Assembly: GCF_010729105.1 (NCBI RefSeq)
Contig: NZ_AP022573.1
Span: 992,001-1,056,000 of the forward strand
Length of the DNA: 64,000 nucleotides
Direction: 5' to 3'
Source: Mycobacterium saskatchewanense
GTDB taxonomy: Bacteria > Actinomycetota > Actinomycetes > Mycobacteriales > Mycobacteriaceae
In this document: positions 10,286 through 21,970 of the stretch, piece by piece
Layout of the letters: each line of letters begins with the position of its first letter
Position numbering within the stretch: the first letter of the stretch is position 1
Notes under the pieces: model-generated
The model's input: only the letters and a program-made list of their open reading frames with translations
The model's database searches: none
What the model was told of the DNA's origin: nothing
Program-made: the position numbers and the translations under genes

Positions 10286-10903
10286 ATGGGTTGCATGTCG
10301 AACCAGGTGGGTCTGCGCGAGCGGCGCCGCCGCCAGACCAGCGCGGACATCCGCAACGCCGCCGTGCGCCTGGCGACTGACCGCGGTTTCGACAAGGTCA
10401 CCATCGAGGAGATATGCGCCGAGGCGGGGATCTCCACGCGCACGTTCTTCAACTACTTCCCCACCAAGGAGTCGGCGCTCGCGTACGGCCCGTCGGACCT
10501 CCCCCCGGAGCTGGCCGAGGACTTCATCGCGGCCGGAGCCGCCCCCTACCGGGTCGTGCTGGCCGAACTGATCACGCTGGCCGCACACCACCTCCGCGAC
10601 CTGCCCCCCCGGCGCGAACAGGCCGCCGGCATGCTAGAGCTCGCCAAGACCTCCCCAGCGGTGCTGGCGGCGTTCCTGGCCGAGCTGGAGCGGTTCCAAA
10701 TCCAGTTGACCGACATCGTCGCCCGCCGCCAAGGCATGCGGTCCGACGACGAGGTGCCCGCCTTGATCGCCGCACTGGCGCTGACGGCCGTGCGCTCGGG
10801 GATTGAGCACTGGGCCAGCGGTGAACCGCGGGACGCCGACGACACGCCGATGCCCTATGTCGAAAGTGCAGCGGCGCTGGTCAACAGCATCTTCGCGAAA
10901 TGA
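10286..10903 (+). CDS. TetR-family regulator upstream of mmpS-mmpL
   Basis: This TetR regulator of about 205 residues has its helix-turn-helix at VTIEEICAEAGISTRTFFNYF followed by PTKESAL. The rest is an all-helical ligand-binding domain. The start is ATG 10286 or the ATG three codons later (MSNQVGLRERRRRQT); the second matches many TetR proteins, and spacing to a ribosome site does not decide. The gene is flanked by two related TGCAAAA palindromes, and the second lies in the leader of the mmpS-mmpL pair. It is therefore a good candidate for the repressor of that transporter, as is known for other mycobacterial MmpS/MmpL pairs. Confidence 0.88.
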   Translation: MGCMSNQVGLRERRRRQTSADIRNAAVRLATDRGFDKVTIEEICAEAGISTRTFFNYFPTKESALAYGPSDLPPELAEDFIAAGAAPYRVVLAELITLAAHHLRDLPPRREQAAGMLELAKTSPAVLAAFLAELERFQIQLTDIVARRQGMRSDDEVPALIAALALTAVRSGIEHWASGEPRDADDTPMPYVESAAALVNSIFAK

Positions 10904-10927
10904 CGGTGCGATAGTTAGGTAGATCAC

Positions 10928-10950
10928 TTTTTTGCATTGACTGCAAAAAA
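10928..10950. promoter_or_regulatory. perfect 9-bp inverted repeat, likely TetR operator for mmpS-mmpL
   Basis: TTTTTTGCA (10928-10936) and TGCAAAAAA (10942-10950) are exact reverse complements around the 5-base spacer TTGAC. The site is 24 bases after the TetR stop and 155 bases before mmpS. It shares GACTGCAAAA with the site upstream of the TetR gene. It is conspicuously AT-rich against the GC-rich surroundings. Confidence 0.6.
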
Positions 10951-11104
10951 TGCAGCCGATGTAGGATGCTCGAGTGGCGGTCCTCACCCACCGAACGCGA
11001 TTGTGGCGCTCGGTAATGCGGTGACCGCATGCGAGAGACGACGGCAGGGCTCAGCCCGAGGGCGACGACGGTACCGCTGAACCACGAGGGGAGGATCCAC
11101 GCAC

Positions 11105-11539
11105 GTGCGGATCTCTAAGCTTGTGCGCAACGCGTGGTTGCCGCTGTTGATCGCCGCGGTTGTGGTGGTCGGCAGCGTCACCGTGGCGCGGGTCAAGTCT
11201 TTCTTCATAGCCAACGACACCGGTGTCCTGACGAGCCCGCGGCAGGAGGACTCCAAGCCGTTCAAACCCAAGGTCGTCAAATACGAGGTGTTCGGCTCGG
11301 CCAGCCACGCCAACGTGAACTACCTGGATCTGTCCGCCGACCCGAAGCGGATCGACGATGCGCCGTTGCCTTGGACGCTGGTCCTCAGTACGACCGCGCC
11401 GTCGGTGTTCCCCAACCTCTCGGCACAAAGCGATGGTGACCGCCTCGGCTGTCGCATCACGATCGACGACGAAGTCAAGGACGAGAAGATAACCGACGGC
11501 GTGCACGCCCTGACCTTTTGTTTGGTGAAATCCGCATGA
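11105..11539 (+). CDS. mmpS: MmpS-family membrane accessory protein
   Basis: This 144-residue protein has one N-terminal transmembrane helix ([20 protein letters not shown], residues 11-30) and a periplasmic beta-rich domain ending in the family pattern [13 protein letters not shown]...CLVKSA with two conserved cysteines. MmpS proteins (~140-150 residues) pair with MmpL transporters and assist export of lipids or siderophores. The GTG 11105 start gives the short arginine-containing cytoplasmic leader typical of the family. Its stop overlaps the mmpL start (ATGA), so the two are translationally coupled. Which MmpS number it corresponds to cannot be assigned. Confidence 0.93.
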   Translation: MRISKLVRNAWLPLLIAAVVVVGSVTVARVKSFFIANDTGVLTSPRQEDSKPFKPKVVKYEVFGSASHANVNYLDLSADPKRIDDAPLPWTLVLSTTAPSVFPNLSAQSDGDRLGCRITIDDEVKDEKITDGVHALTFCLVKSA

Positions 11540-14442
11540 GCACACACGTCGACGACGCCCGCACCGACGCCCTGCCGGTCGCCGGACACGCCGTGCGCCC
11601 GGCCATCCCCCGATTCATCCGAACTTTCGCCGTGCCCATCATCCTGGGCTGGATCGCGATCATCGCGGTGCTCAACACGATCGTCCCGCAGCTGGACGAA
11701 GTCGGGAAGATGCGTTCGGTCTCGATGAGCCCGGACGACGCGCAATCGGTCATGGCGACAAAACACATGGGCGAGGTGTTCGGCGAGTACAAGTCGAACA
11801 GCTCGGTCATGATCGTTCTCGAGGGCCAGAACCCGTTGGGCGCCGACGCCCACGCCTACTACGACCAGATGGTCAAGAAGCTCGACGCCGACACCAAACA
11901 CGTCGAGCATGTCCAGGACATGTGGAGTGATCCGCTAAGCGGGGCGGGCGTCCAAAGCAACGACGGCAAGGCCGCCTACGTCCAGGTTTACCTCGCCGGC
12001 AACCAGGGTGAAGCTCTGGCCAACGAGTCGGTCGAGGCGGTGCAAGACATCGTCAAGAGCATGCCCCCACCCAATGGGGTCAAGGCCTACGTCACGGGAC
12101 CCGCCGCGGTACAGGCGGATCAGCACATCGCCGGTGACCGCAGCCTGCAGGTGATCACCACCGTCACGTTCATCGTGATCATCGCGATGCTGCTGATGGT
12201 CTACCGTTCGATCGTCACCGTGCTGCTCACGTTGGTGATGGTCGTGTTCGAGCTTTCCGCCGCCCGCGGAATGGTGGCCTTCCTCGGCTACTACAACATC
12301 ATCGGGCTCTCGACCTTCGCCACGAACCTGTTGGTCACATTGGCGATCGCGGCGGCAACCGACTATGCGATCTTCCTGATCGGGCGATATCAGGAAGCCC
12401 GGTCGGTCGGCGAGTCGCGAGAAGATGCCTACTACACGATGTTTCACGGCACCGCTCACGTGGTGCTCGGCTCCGGACTGACCATCGCGGGCGCGACATT
12501 CTGCCTGCACTTCACCAACCTGCCCTACTTTCAGACGCTGGGCATCCCGTTGGCCATCGGCATGGTGGTCGTCGTCGCGGCGGCCTTGACGTTGGGCCCC
12601 GCGGTCATCTCGGTGGCGTCACGTTTCCGCAAGACACTCGAACCGAGGCGGGCGCAACGCATTCGGGGCTGGCGCAAAGTCGGCGCCGTCGTCGTCCGGT
12701 GGCCCGGCCCCGTGCTGATCATGACGATCGCGATCGCACTCATCGGTCTGCTGACCCTGCCCGGATACCGCACCAACTACAACGACCGCAAATACCTGCC
12801 CGCCGACCTACCCGCGAACGCCGGCTACGCGGCGGCCGACCGGCACTTCTCGAACGCGCGGATGAACCCCGAGCTCCTGATGATCGAGAGCGACCACGAT
12901 CTGCGGAACTCCGCGGACTTCCTGGTCATCGACAAGATCGCCAAGGCGATCTTCCGGGTGCCCGGGATTTCCCGCGTGCAGGCGATCACCCGGCCGCAGG
13001 GCACGCCGATCGAGCACACCTCGATCCCATTCCAGATCAGCATGCAGGGCGTCAGCCAGCAGATGAACCAGAAGTACCAAACGGATCAGATGGCCGACAT
13101 GCTGCACCAGGCCGACATGATGCAGACGACCATCGACAGCATGGTCAAGATGCAGAGCATCACCGAACAGATGGCCGACGCCATGCACATCATGGTCAAG
13201 AAGATGCACGACATGACCATGGACATCGAGGAATTACGCCAGCACATGGCGGATTTCGAGGACTTCTTCCGGCCCATCCGCAGCTACCTCTACTGGGAAC
13301 GACACTGCTACGACATTCCGGTGTGCTTTTCGCTTCGGTCCGTGTTCGACGCCCTCGACGGCGTCGATACGATGACCGATGACATCCAGAGCCTGCTGCC
13401 CGTCATGGATCGTCTCGACACCCTGATGCCGCAGATGGTGGCCCTGATGCCGTCGATGATCGAAAACATGAAGGCCATGAAAACCACGATGCTGACGATG
13501 TATTCGACCCAAAAAGGTCTGCAGGATCAGCAGAACGAGGCCCAGAAGAACTCCAGCGCCATGGGCAAGGCATTCGACGCCTCCAAGAACGACGACTCGT
13601 TCTACCTGCCCCCGGAGACCTTCAACAACGCCGAGTTCAAGAAGGGCATGAAGAACTTCCTGCCCCCGGACGGCCACGCGGTGCGCTTCATCATCAGCCA
13701 TGACGGCGACCCGATGACGCCGGAGGGCATTTCACACATCGACGCGATCAAGAAGGCCACTTACGAATCGCTCAAGGGCACGCCCCTGGAGGGCTCCAGG
13801 ATCTACCTCGGCGGCACCGCGGCGACCTTCAAGGACATGCAGGACGGCAGCAACTACGACCTGCTGATCGCCGGAATCGCCTCGCTGTGCCTGATTTTCA
13901 TCATCATGTTGATCATCACACGGAGCGTGGTGGCTTCAGCGGTGATCGTGGGCACCGTGCTGCTGTCCCTCGGGGCGTCGTTCGGCCTCTCGGTGCTGAT
14001 CTGGCAACACCTGATCGGCATCGAACTGCACTGGATGGTGCTGGCGATGTCGGTCATCATCCTGCTTGCCGTCGGCGCCGACTACAACCTGCTGCTGGTG
14101 TCCCGGTTCAAGGAAGAGATCCACGCCGGGCTGAACACCGGCATCATCCGAGCCATGGGCGGGACCGGATCCGTTGTCACGTCGGCGGGGCTGGTGTTCG
14201 CCTTCACGATGATGACGATGGCGGTCAGCGAGCTGACGGTCATCGGGCAGGTCGGCACGACAATCGGCTTGGGTCTGCTCTTCGACACGCTGGTCGTGCG
14301 GTCGCTCATGACGCCCGCCATCGCCGCGTTGCTGGGCAAGTGGTTCTGGTGGCCGCAACGCGTCCGCCAGCGGCCTGTTCCGTCGCCTTGGCCCACGCCG
14401 AGTGACAAGGCGGGCGAACCCGTCGCGGCGGGCGTGCACTGA
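11536..14442 (+). CDS. mmpL: MmpL-family RND transporter
   Basis: This 968-residue RND-superfamily transporter is the expected MmpL length. One transmembrane helix sits near residue 30. A periplasmic loop with the porter domain follows, then five helices (about 205-370) including the conserved [24 protein letters not shown] segment. The second loop carries a long methionine-rich coiled region (about 510-580, many Met-Gln-His repeats), and the second helix bundle contains [20 protein letters not shown] near 850. The paired acidic/tyrosine residues in [10 protein letters not shown] and [10 protein letters not shown] are the proton-relay positions. The start is ATG 11536 overlapping mmpS. It probably exports a lipid, siderophore or drug under control of the upstream TetR. 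Confidence 0.93.
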   Translation: MSTHVDDARTDALPVAGHAVRPAIPRFIRTFAVPIILGWIAIIAVLNTIVPQLDEVGKMRSVSMSPDDAQSVMATKHMGEVFGEYKSNSSVMIVLEGQNPLGADAHAYYDQMVKKLDADTKHVEHVQDMWSDPLSGAGVQSNDGKAAYVQVYLAGNQGEALANESVEAVQDIVKSMPPPNGVKAYVTGPAAVQADQHIAGDRSLQVITTVTFIVIIAMLLMVYRSIVTVLLTLVMVVFELSAARGMVAFLGYYNIIGLSTFATNLLVTLAIAAATDYAIFLIGRYQEARSVGESREDAYYTMFHGTAHVVLGSGLTIAGATFCLHFTNLPYFQTLGIPLAIGMVVVVAAALTLGPAVISVASRFRKTLEPRRAQRIRGWRKVGAVVVRWPGPVLIMTIAIALIGLLTLPGYRTNYNDRKYLPADLPANAGYAAADRHFSNARMNPELLMIESDHDLRNSADFLVIDKIAKAIFRVPGISRVQAITRPQGTPIEHTSIPFQISMQGVSQQMNQKYQTDQMADMLHQADMMQTTIDSMVKMQSITEQMADAMHIMVKKMHDMTMDIEELRQHMADFEDFFRPIRSYLYWERHCYDIPVCFSLRSVFDALDGVDTMTDDIQSLLPVMDRLDTLMPQMVALMPSMIENMKAMKTTMLTMYSTQKGLQDQQNEAQKNSSAMGKAFDASKNDDSFYLPPETFNNAEFKKGMKNFLPPDGHAVRFIISHDGDPMTPEGISHIDAIKKATYESLKGTPLEGSRIYLGGTAATFKDMQDGSNYDLLIAGIASLCLIFIIMLIITRSVVASAVIVGTVLLSLGASFGLSVLIWQHLIGIELHWMVLAMSVIILLAVGADYNLLLVSRFKEEIHAGLNTGIIRAMGGTGSVVTSAGLVFAFTMMTMAVSELTVIGQVGTTIGLGLLFDTLVVRSLMTPAIAALLGKWFWWPQRVRQRPVPSPWPTPSDKAGEPVAAGVH

Positions 14443-14448
14443 CGGCGG

Positions 14449-14501
14449 GAGCCTGCGCTTCTTGGGCGGCGAGCCTGCGCCCAGTGGCGCCGAGCCTGCG
14501 C
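14449..14501. repeat. three direct copies of GAGCCTGCGC after mmpL
   Basis: The decamer occurs at 14449-14458, 14471-14480 and 14492-14501, about 21 bases apart. It is followed at about 14531-14560 by a GCAGTCTCG-containing stretch related to the repeat near 22.4 kb. It lies between the convergent mmpL and fabG3 genes. The function is unknown. Confidence 0.5.
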
Positions 14502-14577
14502 ATGCTCAACGCCGAAGCCCTAGCAATAGCTGCAGTCTCGCCGCAACAGCCGCAGCCTTGCTGACAGGTGAACCGGA

Positions 14578-15360
14578 TTAAGTGACCCATTCCGGCTGCT
14601 GATTAACGTCGACCGCTGAGAAGTCCTTGTGCCCCAGACCGGCGGTGGTGCCGCCATCGACGACGAATTCCGAACCCGTCGAGTAGCTGGACTCGTCGCT
14701 GGCCAGGTAGACCACCAGGCTGGACACCTCCCGGGGCTCAGCGGCGCGGCCCAACGCCGTCTGGAAGATGTCGTCGGGCACCCACTCGGTCATCGGCGTC
14801 TTGATCAGCCCGGGATGGATCGAGTTCACCCGAATTCCGCTGGGGCCCAATTCCAATGCCACCGATTTTGTCAGCCCGCGCACGGCGAATTTGCTGGCGG
14901 TGTAACCGTGGCAGGCGATCGTTCCGGCCATCCCCTCGATGGACGAGATGTTGATGATCGACCCGCGGCCCGCCTCCTTCATGGGTTTGGCCACGGCGCG
15001 GATGCCGAGAAACACGCCGGTCAGGTTGATGTCCAGGATCCGCTGCCACTCCGAGAGCGCGTAGTCCTCGATGGTGCCGATGTTGATGATCCCGGCGTTG
15101 TTGACCAATACGTCGATGCCGCCGAACTCATTGAGGGCGGTGGCCACGGCGGAGTCCCAGTCCTGAGGCTTCGTCACGTCGAGGTGCAGATAGCGGGCGG
15201 CGTCACCGACTTCGGCCGCGACGCGCTTGCCCTCGTCGTCAAGGATGTCGCCGAAGACCACGTTGGCCCCCTCGGCCACCAGCGCCCGCACGTGCGAGGC
15301 GCCCATCCCCCGGGCACCGCCGCTGATCAGCGCGACCTTTCCCGCCAACCGTCCTGCCAC
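14578..15360 (-). CDS. fabG3: short-chain dehydrogenase FabG3 (Rv2002-like, 20-beta-hydroxysteroid dehydrogenase type)
   Basis: This 260-residue SDR closely follows what I recall of M. tuberculosis FabG3/Rv2002, an NADH-dependent 3-alpha,20-beta-hydroxysteroid dehydrogenase. The cofactor motif SGGARGMG lies at residues 13-20, NNAG near 88, the catalytic serine in NISSIEG, the YTASK motif near 152, and the end is SSYSTGSEFVVDGGTTAGLGHKDF. The family length fits GTG 15360, which has GAGGAGAGG just upstream. The frame is however open for a further ~150 codons upstream (see the entry at 15361). It is convergent with mmpL. Confidence 0.9.
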   Translation of the reverse strand: MAGRLAGKVALISGGARGMGASHVRALVAEGANVVFGDILDDEGKRVAAEVGDAARYLHLDVTKPQDWDSAVATALNEFGGIDVLVNNAGIINIGTIEDYALSEWQRILDINLTGVFLGIRAVAKPMKEAGRGSIINISSIEGMAGTIACHGYTASKFAVRGLTKSVALELGPSGIRVNSIHPGLIKTPMTEWVPDDIFQTALGRAAEPREVSSLVVYLASDESSYSTGSEFVVDGGTTAGLGHKDFSAVDVNQQPEWVT

Positions 15361-15819
15361 TGCCCTCTCCTCTTCTGTAGGTCGAAGCAAGGTCTTTGCA
15401 CCATACAGACGCATGCAGATGTATGACCAGGGCCAGCCGCCGCGCAGCATCGCCCGGACGCCGGCGCGTGCTTCGTCCACCCTGCCGGCACACTCGCGCT
15501 CGATGGGCGCCACCCCCGAGGCCACCGCGACCAGAAGACGGGCGTGGACGTCCACCGGCGTCTCGCCGATCGCCTCCAAGCTGGGGGCAATGAGCGCCGT
15601 GAACTGGTCGAGCAACTCCGGGGGTGGGGCCGCCACTTTCGCGATCGGCGGCGATGCTGATACCGAGGTCGAACGAATGACGTCGAGGGAATCCCGCAAG
15701 CGGGGATGCTCGCCGCGATCACGGCGCCGGCGCGCGTGTCGCTGTGGGACAGCTTCACGGCGGGCGTGATGTCTTCGTCTCGAAACGAGCCGACTCGCAC
15801 CGGCTGTAACAAAGGTCAC
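15361..15819 (-). other. in-frame open extension upstream of fabG3, possible separate or fused domain
   Basis: The fabG3 frame stays open upstream to a GTG at 15819. Its last ~110 codons look coding: high GC third positions, a helical segment from about PPPELLDQFTALIAPSLEAI to WSYICMRLYGAKTLL, and no stop. Nothing in it is recognisable. It may be an N-terminal domain fused to FabG3, or a separate upstream gene whose own stop was lost. The strong ribosome site before GTG 15360 favours separate translation of FabG3. The first ~45 codons (arginine-rich) look non-coding. Confidence 0.4.
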
Positions 15820-15924
15820 CTAACCGTCAAACGAATGCCGCCTCCATCACACCCCCGTAGACTTCACTTCGCGCATGCCGCGACGCGCGCATCTGGCACA
15901 GACGGTGTATCTTCCCGGGGGGAC

Positions 15925-16830
15925 ATGACGAACATGGCTGGGCTACCGAGTGGCCCGACGAAGACACGGACGCGCTCGGAAGACATCCGGGCACACTACG
16001 ACGTCTCCGACGACTTCTTCGCGTTGTTCCAGGACCCCAGCCGCACATATAGCTGCGCGTACTTCGAGCCCCCGGAACTGACCCTCGAAGAAGCTCAGTT
16101 CGCCAAGGTCGACCTCAACCTGGACAAGCTGGACCTCAGGTCCGGGATGACGCTGCTGGACATCGGTTGCGGTTGGGGCACCACCATGAAGCGGGCCGTC
16201 GAAAGGTTCGATGTCAACGTCATCGGATTAACCTTGTCCCACAACCAGCATGCCTACTGCCAGCAGGTCCTTGCCGCCATCGACAGCAGCCGTTCGCGCG
16301 AGGTTCGGTTGCAGCACTGGGAAGACTTCTTCGAGCCCGTCGATCGGATCGTGTCGATCGAGGCCTTCGAGCACTTCGGGCACGAGAACTACGACGACTT
16401 CTTCAAGCGGTGCTTCGACATCATGCCCGACGACGGCCGGATGACCATCCAGAGCAACGTCAGCTACCACCCTTACGACTTGGCCGCCCGCGGCAAGAAG
16501 CTGACTTTCGAAACGATGCGCTTCATCAAGTTCATGATCACCGAGATCTTTCCTGGCGCGCGGCTGCCGACTACCGCGATGATGGTCGAGCATGCCGAGA
16601 AGGCGGGTTTCCATGTACCAGAACCCGTTTCTCTGCGCCAGCATTACATCAGGACGCTGCACCTCTGGGGTGATGCGCTGGAGTCCCACAAGGACAAGGC
16701 CATCGAGTTCACCTCGGAACAGGTCTACGACCGGTACGTCAGGTACCTGCGCGGCTGCGAACATTACTTCTCCGAAGAGATGCTGGACTGCCTCGTGGTG
16801 AGCCACCTCAAGCCCGGCGCTGTCAGGTAG
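15925..16830 (+). CDS. mycolic acid methyltransferase, MmaA4-like (cyclopropane-fatty-acid synthase family)
   Basis: This 301-residue SAM-dependent methyltransferase of the CmaA/MmaA/PcaA family modifies meromycolate chains on ACP. The N-terminus [18 protein letters not shown], then [21 protein letters not shown], is that of MmaA4 (hydroxymycolate synthase) as I recall it, rather than CmaA2 or PcaA. The SAM motif [16 protein letters not shown] is near residue 77, and the bicarbonate/active-site region [15 protein letters not shown] is near 150. The start ATG 15925 follows GGGGGA. In M. tuberculosis mmaA4 lies in the mmaA1-4 cluster; here it stands alone, divergent from fabG3, so it may be an additional paralogue. 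Confidence 0.88.
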   Translation: MTNMAGLPSGPTKTRTRSEDIRAHYDVSDDFFALFQDPSRTYSCAYFEPPELTLEEAQFAKVDLNLDKLDLRSGMTLLDIGCGWGTTMKRAVERFDVNVIGLTLSHNQHAYCQQVLAAIDSSRSREVRLQHWEDFFEPVDRIVSIEAFEHFGHENYDDFFKRCFDIMPDDGRMTIQSNVSYHPYDLAARGKKLTFETMRFIKFMITEIFPGARLPTTAMMVEHAEKAGFHVPEPVSLRQHYIRTLHLWGDALESHKDKAIEFTSEQVYDRYVRYLRGCEHYFSEEMLDCLVVSHLKPGAVR

Positions 16831-16883
16831 TCTGCCGCGGGGTTGGCCGGGATGCCGGCGCGCGGTTGACTTATGGCGGCGCC

Positions 16884-17273
16884 TTACGATCGATTCGATT
16901 CCACTGCGGAGCGGATCAACGCCTTCAAGGCCGGTTCGTCGACCCTGTCGCACTCGTGAAAATCGATCGCTCGTCGGGCGTTGCCGTCGAGACTCGAGTT
17001 GAACAGGCCGGCGGGATCTTTCAGCGACGCGCCCTTGGCGAAGGTCATCTTCACCACGTTCTTGTAGATCTCGCCGGTGCAGATCATCCCGTCGTGATAC
17101 CAGACCGGCACACCTCGCCACTTCCAGTCCTCGACCACGTCGGGATCGGCATCCTTGATGAGTTCCCTGATGCGGGCGAGCAACTCACCGCGCCAATCCC
17201 CCAACTGCGCGATCCTGGCGTCGATCAGCTCGGCGGGGGATTTCGTTTCGGCTTCGTTCCTGGAGTCGCCCAT
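16884..17273 (-). CDS. DUF1801 (YdhG-like) family protein
   Basis: This small soluble protein of 129 residues has the DUF1801 pattern: an N-terminal helical part with ARIRELIKDADPDVVEDWKW, then GVPVWYHDGMICTGEIYKNVVKMTFAKGASL, and DPAGLFNSSLDGNARRAIDF with a helical C-terminus. The fold is that of iron-chaperone-like/YdhG proteins; its biochemical role is not established. ATG 17273 gives the normal length. The much longer open frame upstream is an artefact of high GC antisense to the thioesterase gene. It is convergent with the methyltransferase, 53 bases away. Confidence 0.8.
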   Translation of the reverse strand: MGDSRNEAETKSPAELIDARIAQLGDWRGELLARIRELIKDADPDVVEDWKWRGVPVWYHDGMICTGEIYKNVVKMTFAKGASLKDPAGLFNSSLDGNARRAIDFHECDRVDEPALKALIRSAVESNRS

Positions 17274-17384
17274 CGCGCCTCGCTTTCCTAGTGTTGTCGC
17301 TCGCCGGACCGTACCGCACGGGAGCTTCCTGCCCGGCCCCCTTGCGAGACGCCGTAGCCGGCGCCGGTAGTCTGCGGTCGACTC

Positions 17385-18185
17385 ATGACGCATCCCTTTG
17401 ACGACGCCATCCGACTGGAGACCGTCGACCCCGACACCAAGCGCGGCCGCACCCACCCCGAATGGGCCAATATGGTGGGGCCATTCGGTGGAATCACCGC
17501 TGCCGTGATACTGCACGCCGTCCAGTCCCACCCCGACGGCATCGGCGAGCCGCTGGCGCTGACCGTGAACTACGCCGCGCCCATCGCCGACGGCGACTTC
17601 GACATCACCCTGCGGGCGGCACGCACCAACCGCACCAATCAGCACTGGATCGTCGAACTCGCACAGGACGGCGAGGTCAAGACGACGGCGACGGCGCTGT
17701 TCGCCCTGCGCCGTGACGGCTGGGCCGACACCGAGGCCCGCCCGCCGGACGCGGCTGCCCCGGAACACCTGCCATCCACCGATCCGGGCATGGTTCGGTG
17801 GACGAGCCTGTACGACATGCGCTACGTCGAAGGCCCGATGCCGGGCAAGGACGGGCAACCGACCGCCTCGTCGACGACCACCCTGTGGGCTCGCGACGCC
17901 GCGCAACGCCGGCTCGACCATCCGGCGCTGGTAGCGCTGTGCGACGGCTTCTACCCCCGGGTGTTCCTCCGACGCGGCGGCTTCGTCCCGTCGGGCACAA
18001 TCTCGTTGACCGCGTATATCCACGCCGATCAGCAGCAACTCGACGCTGTCGGTGACGACTTCGTCTTGTGCACTGCCCACGCCAACCGGTTCACCCGGGG
18101 TTACTTCGATCAGAGCGCGCAGGTGTGGACGCGGGACGGCGTGCTGCTGGCCAGCACGCATCAGGTGGTCTACTTCAAAGGCTGA
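17385..18185 (+). CDS. acyl-CoA thioesterase family protein (double hotdog)
   Basis: This 266-residue protein matches the TesB-like/thioesterase-superfamily double-hotdog proteins of mycobacteria. The first hotdog has WANMVGPFGGITAAVILHAV near residue 27, and the second has SGTISLTAYIHADQQQL near 205 and ANRFTRGYFDQSAQVW near 230. The family hydrolyses acyl-CoA esters; the aspartate in YFDQSAQ is the usual active-site position. Its substrate is unknown. It stands alone, with an ATG start close to a short divergent gap from the DUF1801 gene. A palindromic repeat follows its stop. Confidence 0.8.
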   Translation: MTHPFDDAIRLETVDPDTKRGRTHPEWANMVGPFGGITAAVILHAVQSHPDGIGEPLALTVNYAAPIADGDFDITLRAARTNRTNQHWIVELAQDGEVKTTATALFALRRDGWADTEARPPDAAAPEHLPSTDPGMVRWTSLYDMRYVEGPMPGKDGQPTASSTTTLWARDAAQRRLDHPALVALCDGFYPRVFLRRGGFVPSGTISLTAYIHADQQQLDAVGDDFVLCTAHANRFTRGYFDQSAQVWTRDGVLLASTHQVVYFKG

Positions 18186-18280
18186 CGGGTTTGCACTTCA
18201 TCGCCAAGGTCGGCGGCCGGGTGCCCAACTCCTAACCTACGCAACGGTTCTCGTCACGGACACATCCGCGCGTCAACCGC

Positions 18281-18339
18281 CGAGATTGCCGCGAGGGTCG
18301 CGCTTCGCCGGGCCGATCACGACCACCGCGGCAATCTCG
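18281..18339 (+). repeat. dispersed ~60-bp palindromic intergenic repeat, copy A
   Basis: The left arm CGAGATTGCCGCG (18281-18293) is the exact reverse complement of the right arm at 18327-18339, and pairing continues inward with two mismatches (AGGGTCG against CGACCAC). The asymmetric centre contains GGGTCGCGCTTCG. It lies between the convergent thioesterase and epimerase genes. Related copies are at 21731, 39418 and 59553. Confidence 0.75.
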
Positions 18340-18361
18340 CTGCCATGTAAGCAGACTCGGG

Positions 18362-20337
<1,976 letters not shown>

Positions 20338-20367
20338 TCACGCCACGGGGCGGGTACCGTTGCGCGG

Positions 20368-21696
20368 GTGGGCGAGCAAGACACCGCGCGTCCGGTCCGC
20401 AACCTGGCGGTGGACTTCTACCGCGTGTCGGGCGTGGTCCTGATCGTGCTGGGCCACTGGTTGGCCGGTTCCGTGACCTACCACAACGGGCAGTTCGGTC
20501 GGGAGAACCCGCTCCTCGACATGCCGTGGACGCAGTGGCTCACCTGGATCTTCCAGGCCGTCCCGGTGTTCTTCTTCGTGGCCGGCTACGCCGGGGCGGT
20601 TTCGTGGGCCCATCGGCGCGGTACCGACGGCTTCTCACGCCAGGCCTGGATTCGGCACCGGCTCGCCCGGGTGCTGGGACCGACCACCGTCTACGTCGGG
20701 CTGCTGTCGATCGTCGTGGTGGTGCTGCAGGCCCGGGGCGTCGCCGGTGACGTGCTGGAGTACGCGGGGTGGGCGGTGGCCATGCACCTGTGGTTCCTGG
20801 CCGTCTACGTGCTGGTGGTGTCCCTGACGCCGATTGCCGTTGCGGCACAATCCCGTTGGGGCCTCAAGGCGCCGGCGGCGCTCGCCTTCGGGGTGGTGCT
20901 GGTCGACGCCGCCTCGCTGGCCGGACACGTGCCTTACATCGGGTGGCTGAACTACCTGCTGTGCTGGGGGCTGCTCTACCAACTCGGGATCGCCTGGCAG
21001 GGCGGGCTGTTGGCGGGGCGCAGGCCGATATTGCTCGCCGCCGTATCGGCGGTCGCGCTGGCGCTGCTCGTCCGAATCGGGCCCTACCCGGTCAGCATGA
21101 TCGGCGTTCCCGGCGAGGCGATCGAGAACACCACGCCGCCGACGGTGGCGATGCTGGCCTATGCGTGCGCTCAGGCCGGCCTCGCGGTGGCAATCGCCCC
21201 GGCGCTGAACCGCGCGCTGCGGCCTCGCCTGGTCCGTCGTGCGTTGTCGACGGCCAACGCGAACGTGATGGCTCTTTACCTGTGGCACATGGTCCCGGTC
21301 GTGATCGTCGCGATCACCGCGTACCCGGCCGGCCTGATACCCCAGCCCCCCGAGGGAACGGTGGCCTGGTGGCTGGTCCGGCTGGAATGGATCACCGTTC
21401 TCGGCGTGGTCACGGCGGTCGAGATGGTCGTGCTGTGGTGGCTGCGATGCGTAGTTGCGGCGCCGTTGCCCATGCTCGGCATCCCGCTCCGGGAGCGCTG
21501 GGCCGAGGCGGTCATGCTGATCGGCGCCCTTCTGGCGGCGGCCGGCCTGCACTGGCTGGCTCAGGCAGGCTTCGCATCGGACGGCCGCTTCTCGTGGCCG
21601 ACCGCGCTCGTCTTCGCCGCCGGGGTGGGCCTGGTGGCCCTGCGGCCCAAGGAGATGAGCCGGCAGGCGATTGGGTCGGCAGGCCGAGAAGGCTGA
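20368..21696 (+). CDS. membrane acyltransferase, acyltransferase-3 family
   Basis: This 442-residue integral membrane protein has about ten to twelve hydrophobic segments, starting with NLAVDFYRVSGVVLIVLGHW, which carries the family's conserved first-helix arginine and GHW histidine. PVFFFVAGYAG follows near residue 70. Acyltransferase-3 proteins O-acylate sugars or lipids at the membrane. The GTG at 20368 is chosen since the family motif begins about 12 residues later; the open frame upstream is antisense to the aldo/keto reductase. The acceptor is unknown. A palindromic repeat copy follows the stop. Confidence 0.82.
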   Translation: MGEQDTARPVRNLAVDFYRVSGVVLIVLGHWLAGSVTYHNGQFGRENPLLDMPWTQWLTWIFQAVPVFFFVAGYAGAVSWAHRRGTDGFSRQAWIRHRLARVLGPTTVYVGLLSIVVVVLQARGVAGDVLEYAGWAVAMHLWFLAVYVLVVSLTPIAVAAQSRWGLKAPAALAFGVVLVDAASLAGHVPYIGWLNYLLCWGLLYQLGIAWQGGLLAGRRPILLAAVSAVALALLVRIGPYPVSMIGVPGEAIENTTPPTVAMLAYACAQAGLAVAIAPALNRALRPRLVRRALSTANANVMALYLWHMVPVVIVAITAYPAGLIPQPPEGTVAWWLVRLEWITVLGVVTAVEMVVLWWLRCVVAAPLPMLGIPLRERWAEAVMLIGALLAAAGLHWLAQAGFASDGRFSWPTALVFAAGVGLVALRPKEMSRQAIGSAGREG

Positions 21697-21730
21697 CCCC
21701 CGTCGCTGGTCGCCCTTCGCCGAGAACCGC

Positions 21731-21787
21731 CGAAATTGCCGTCAGGGTCGTGCTTAGCCGCTTGATGACGACCACCGCGGCAGTCTG
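21731..21787 (+). repeat. dispersed ~60-bp palindromic intergenic repeat, copy B
   Basis: It begins CGAAATTGCC and ends ACCGCGGCAGTCTGG, with the conserved centre GGGTCGTGCTT and GATGACGACCACCGCGG. It aligns along its whole length with copy A. It lies 34 bases after the acyltransferase stop and before a small gene on the same strand. Confidence 0.7.
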
Positions 21788-21970
21788 GATGCCGACATAA
21801 TCACCCGGTCGCCGATTGTTCACCCGCGAGCGACTTACGCCTCCTTGACAGAGGCCGTAATGCCCTGGCCCTGGCGCGTCTCCGGGGGGACAATTTCTGC
21901 AGGTCCGACGCCTGTGAGGGACCGGGCCAGACGGATACCACCTCGCTGACGTCGCCAAGGGAGTACACCG

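Noticed and set aside
11518..11536. Earlier TTG start for mmpL
   Set aside because: ATG 11536 overlaps the mmpS stop in the usual ATGA fashion and gives the family length.
12699..13382. Long alternate-frame open readings inside mmpL, mce genes and the Rv2047c-like gene
   Set aside because: They are arginine/proline/glycine-rich shadows of well-supported genes without ribosome sites.
15925..16830. Identification of the methyltransferase as PcaA or CmaA2
   Set aside because: The N-terminus and the [15 protein letters not shown] segment fit MmaA4 as recalled, not PcaA or CmaA2.
17273..18161. Long minus-strand frame continuing upstream of the DUF1801 gene
   Set aside because: It is antisense to the thioesterase gene and has no family pattern; such frames are a by-product of high GC.
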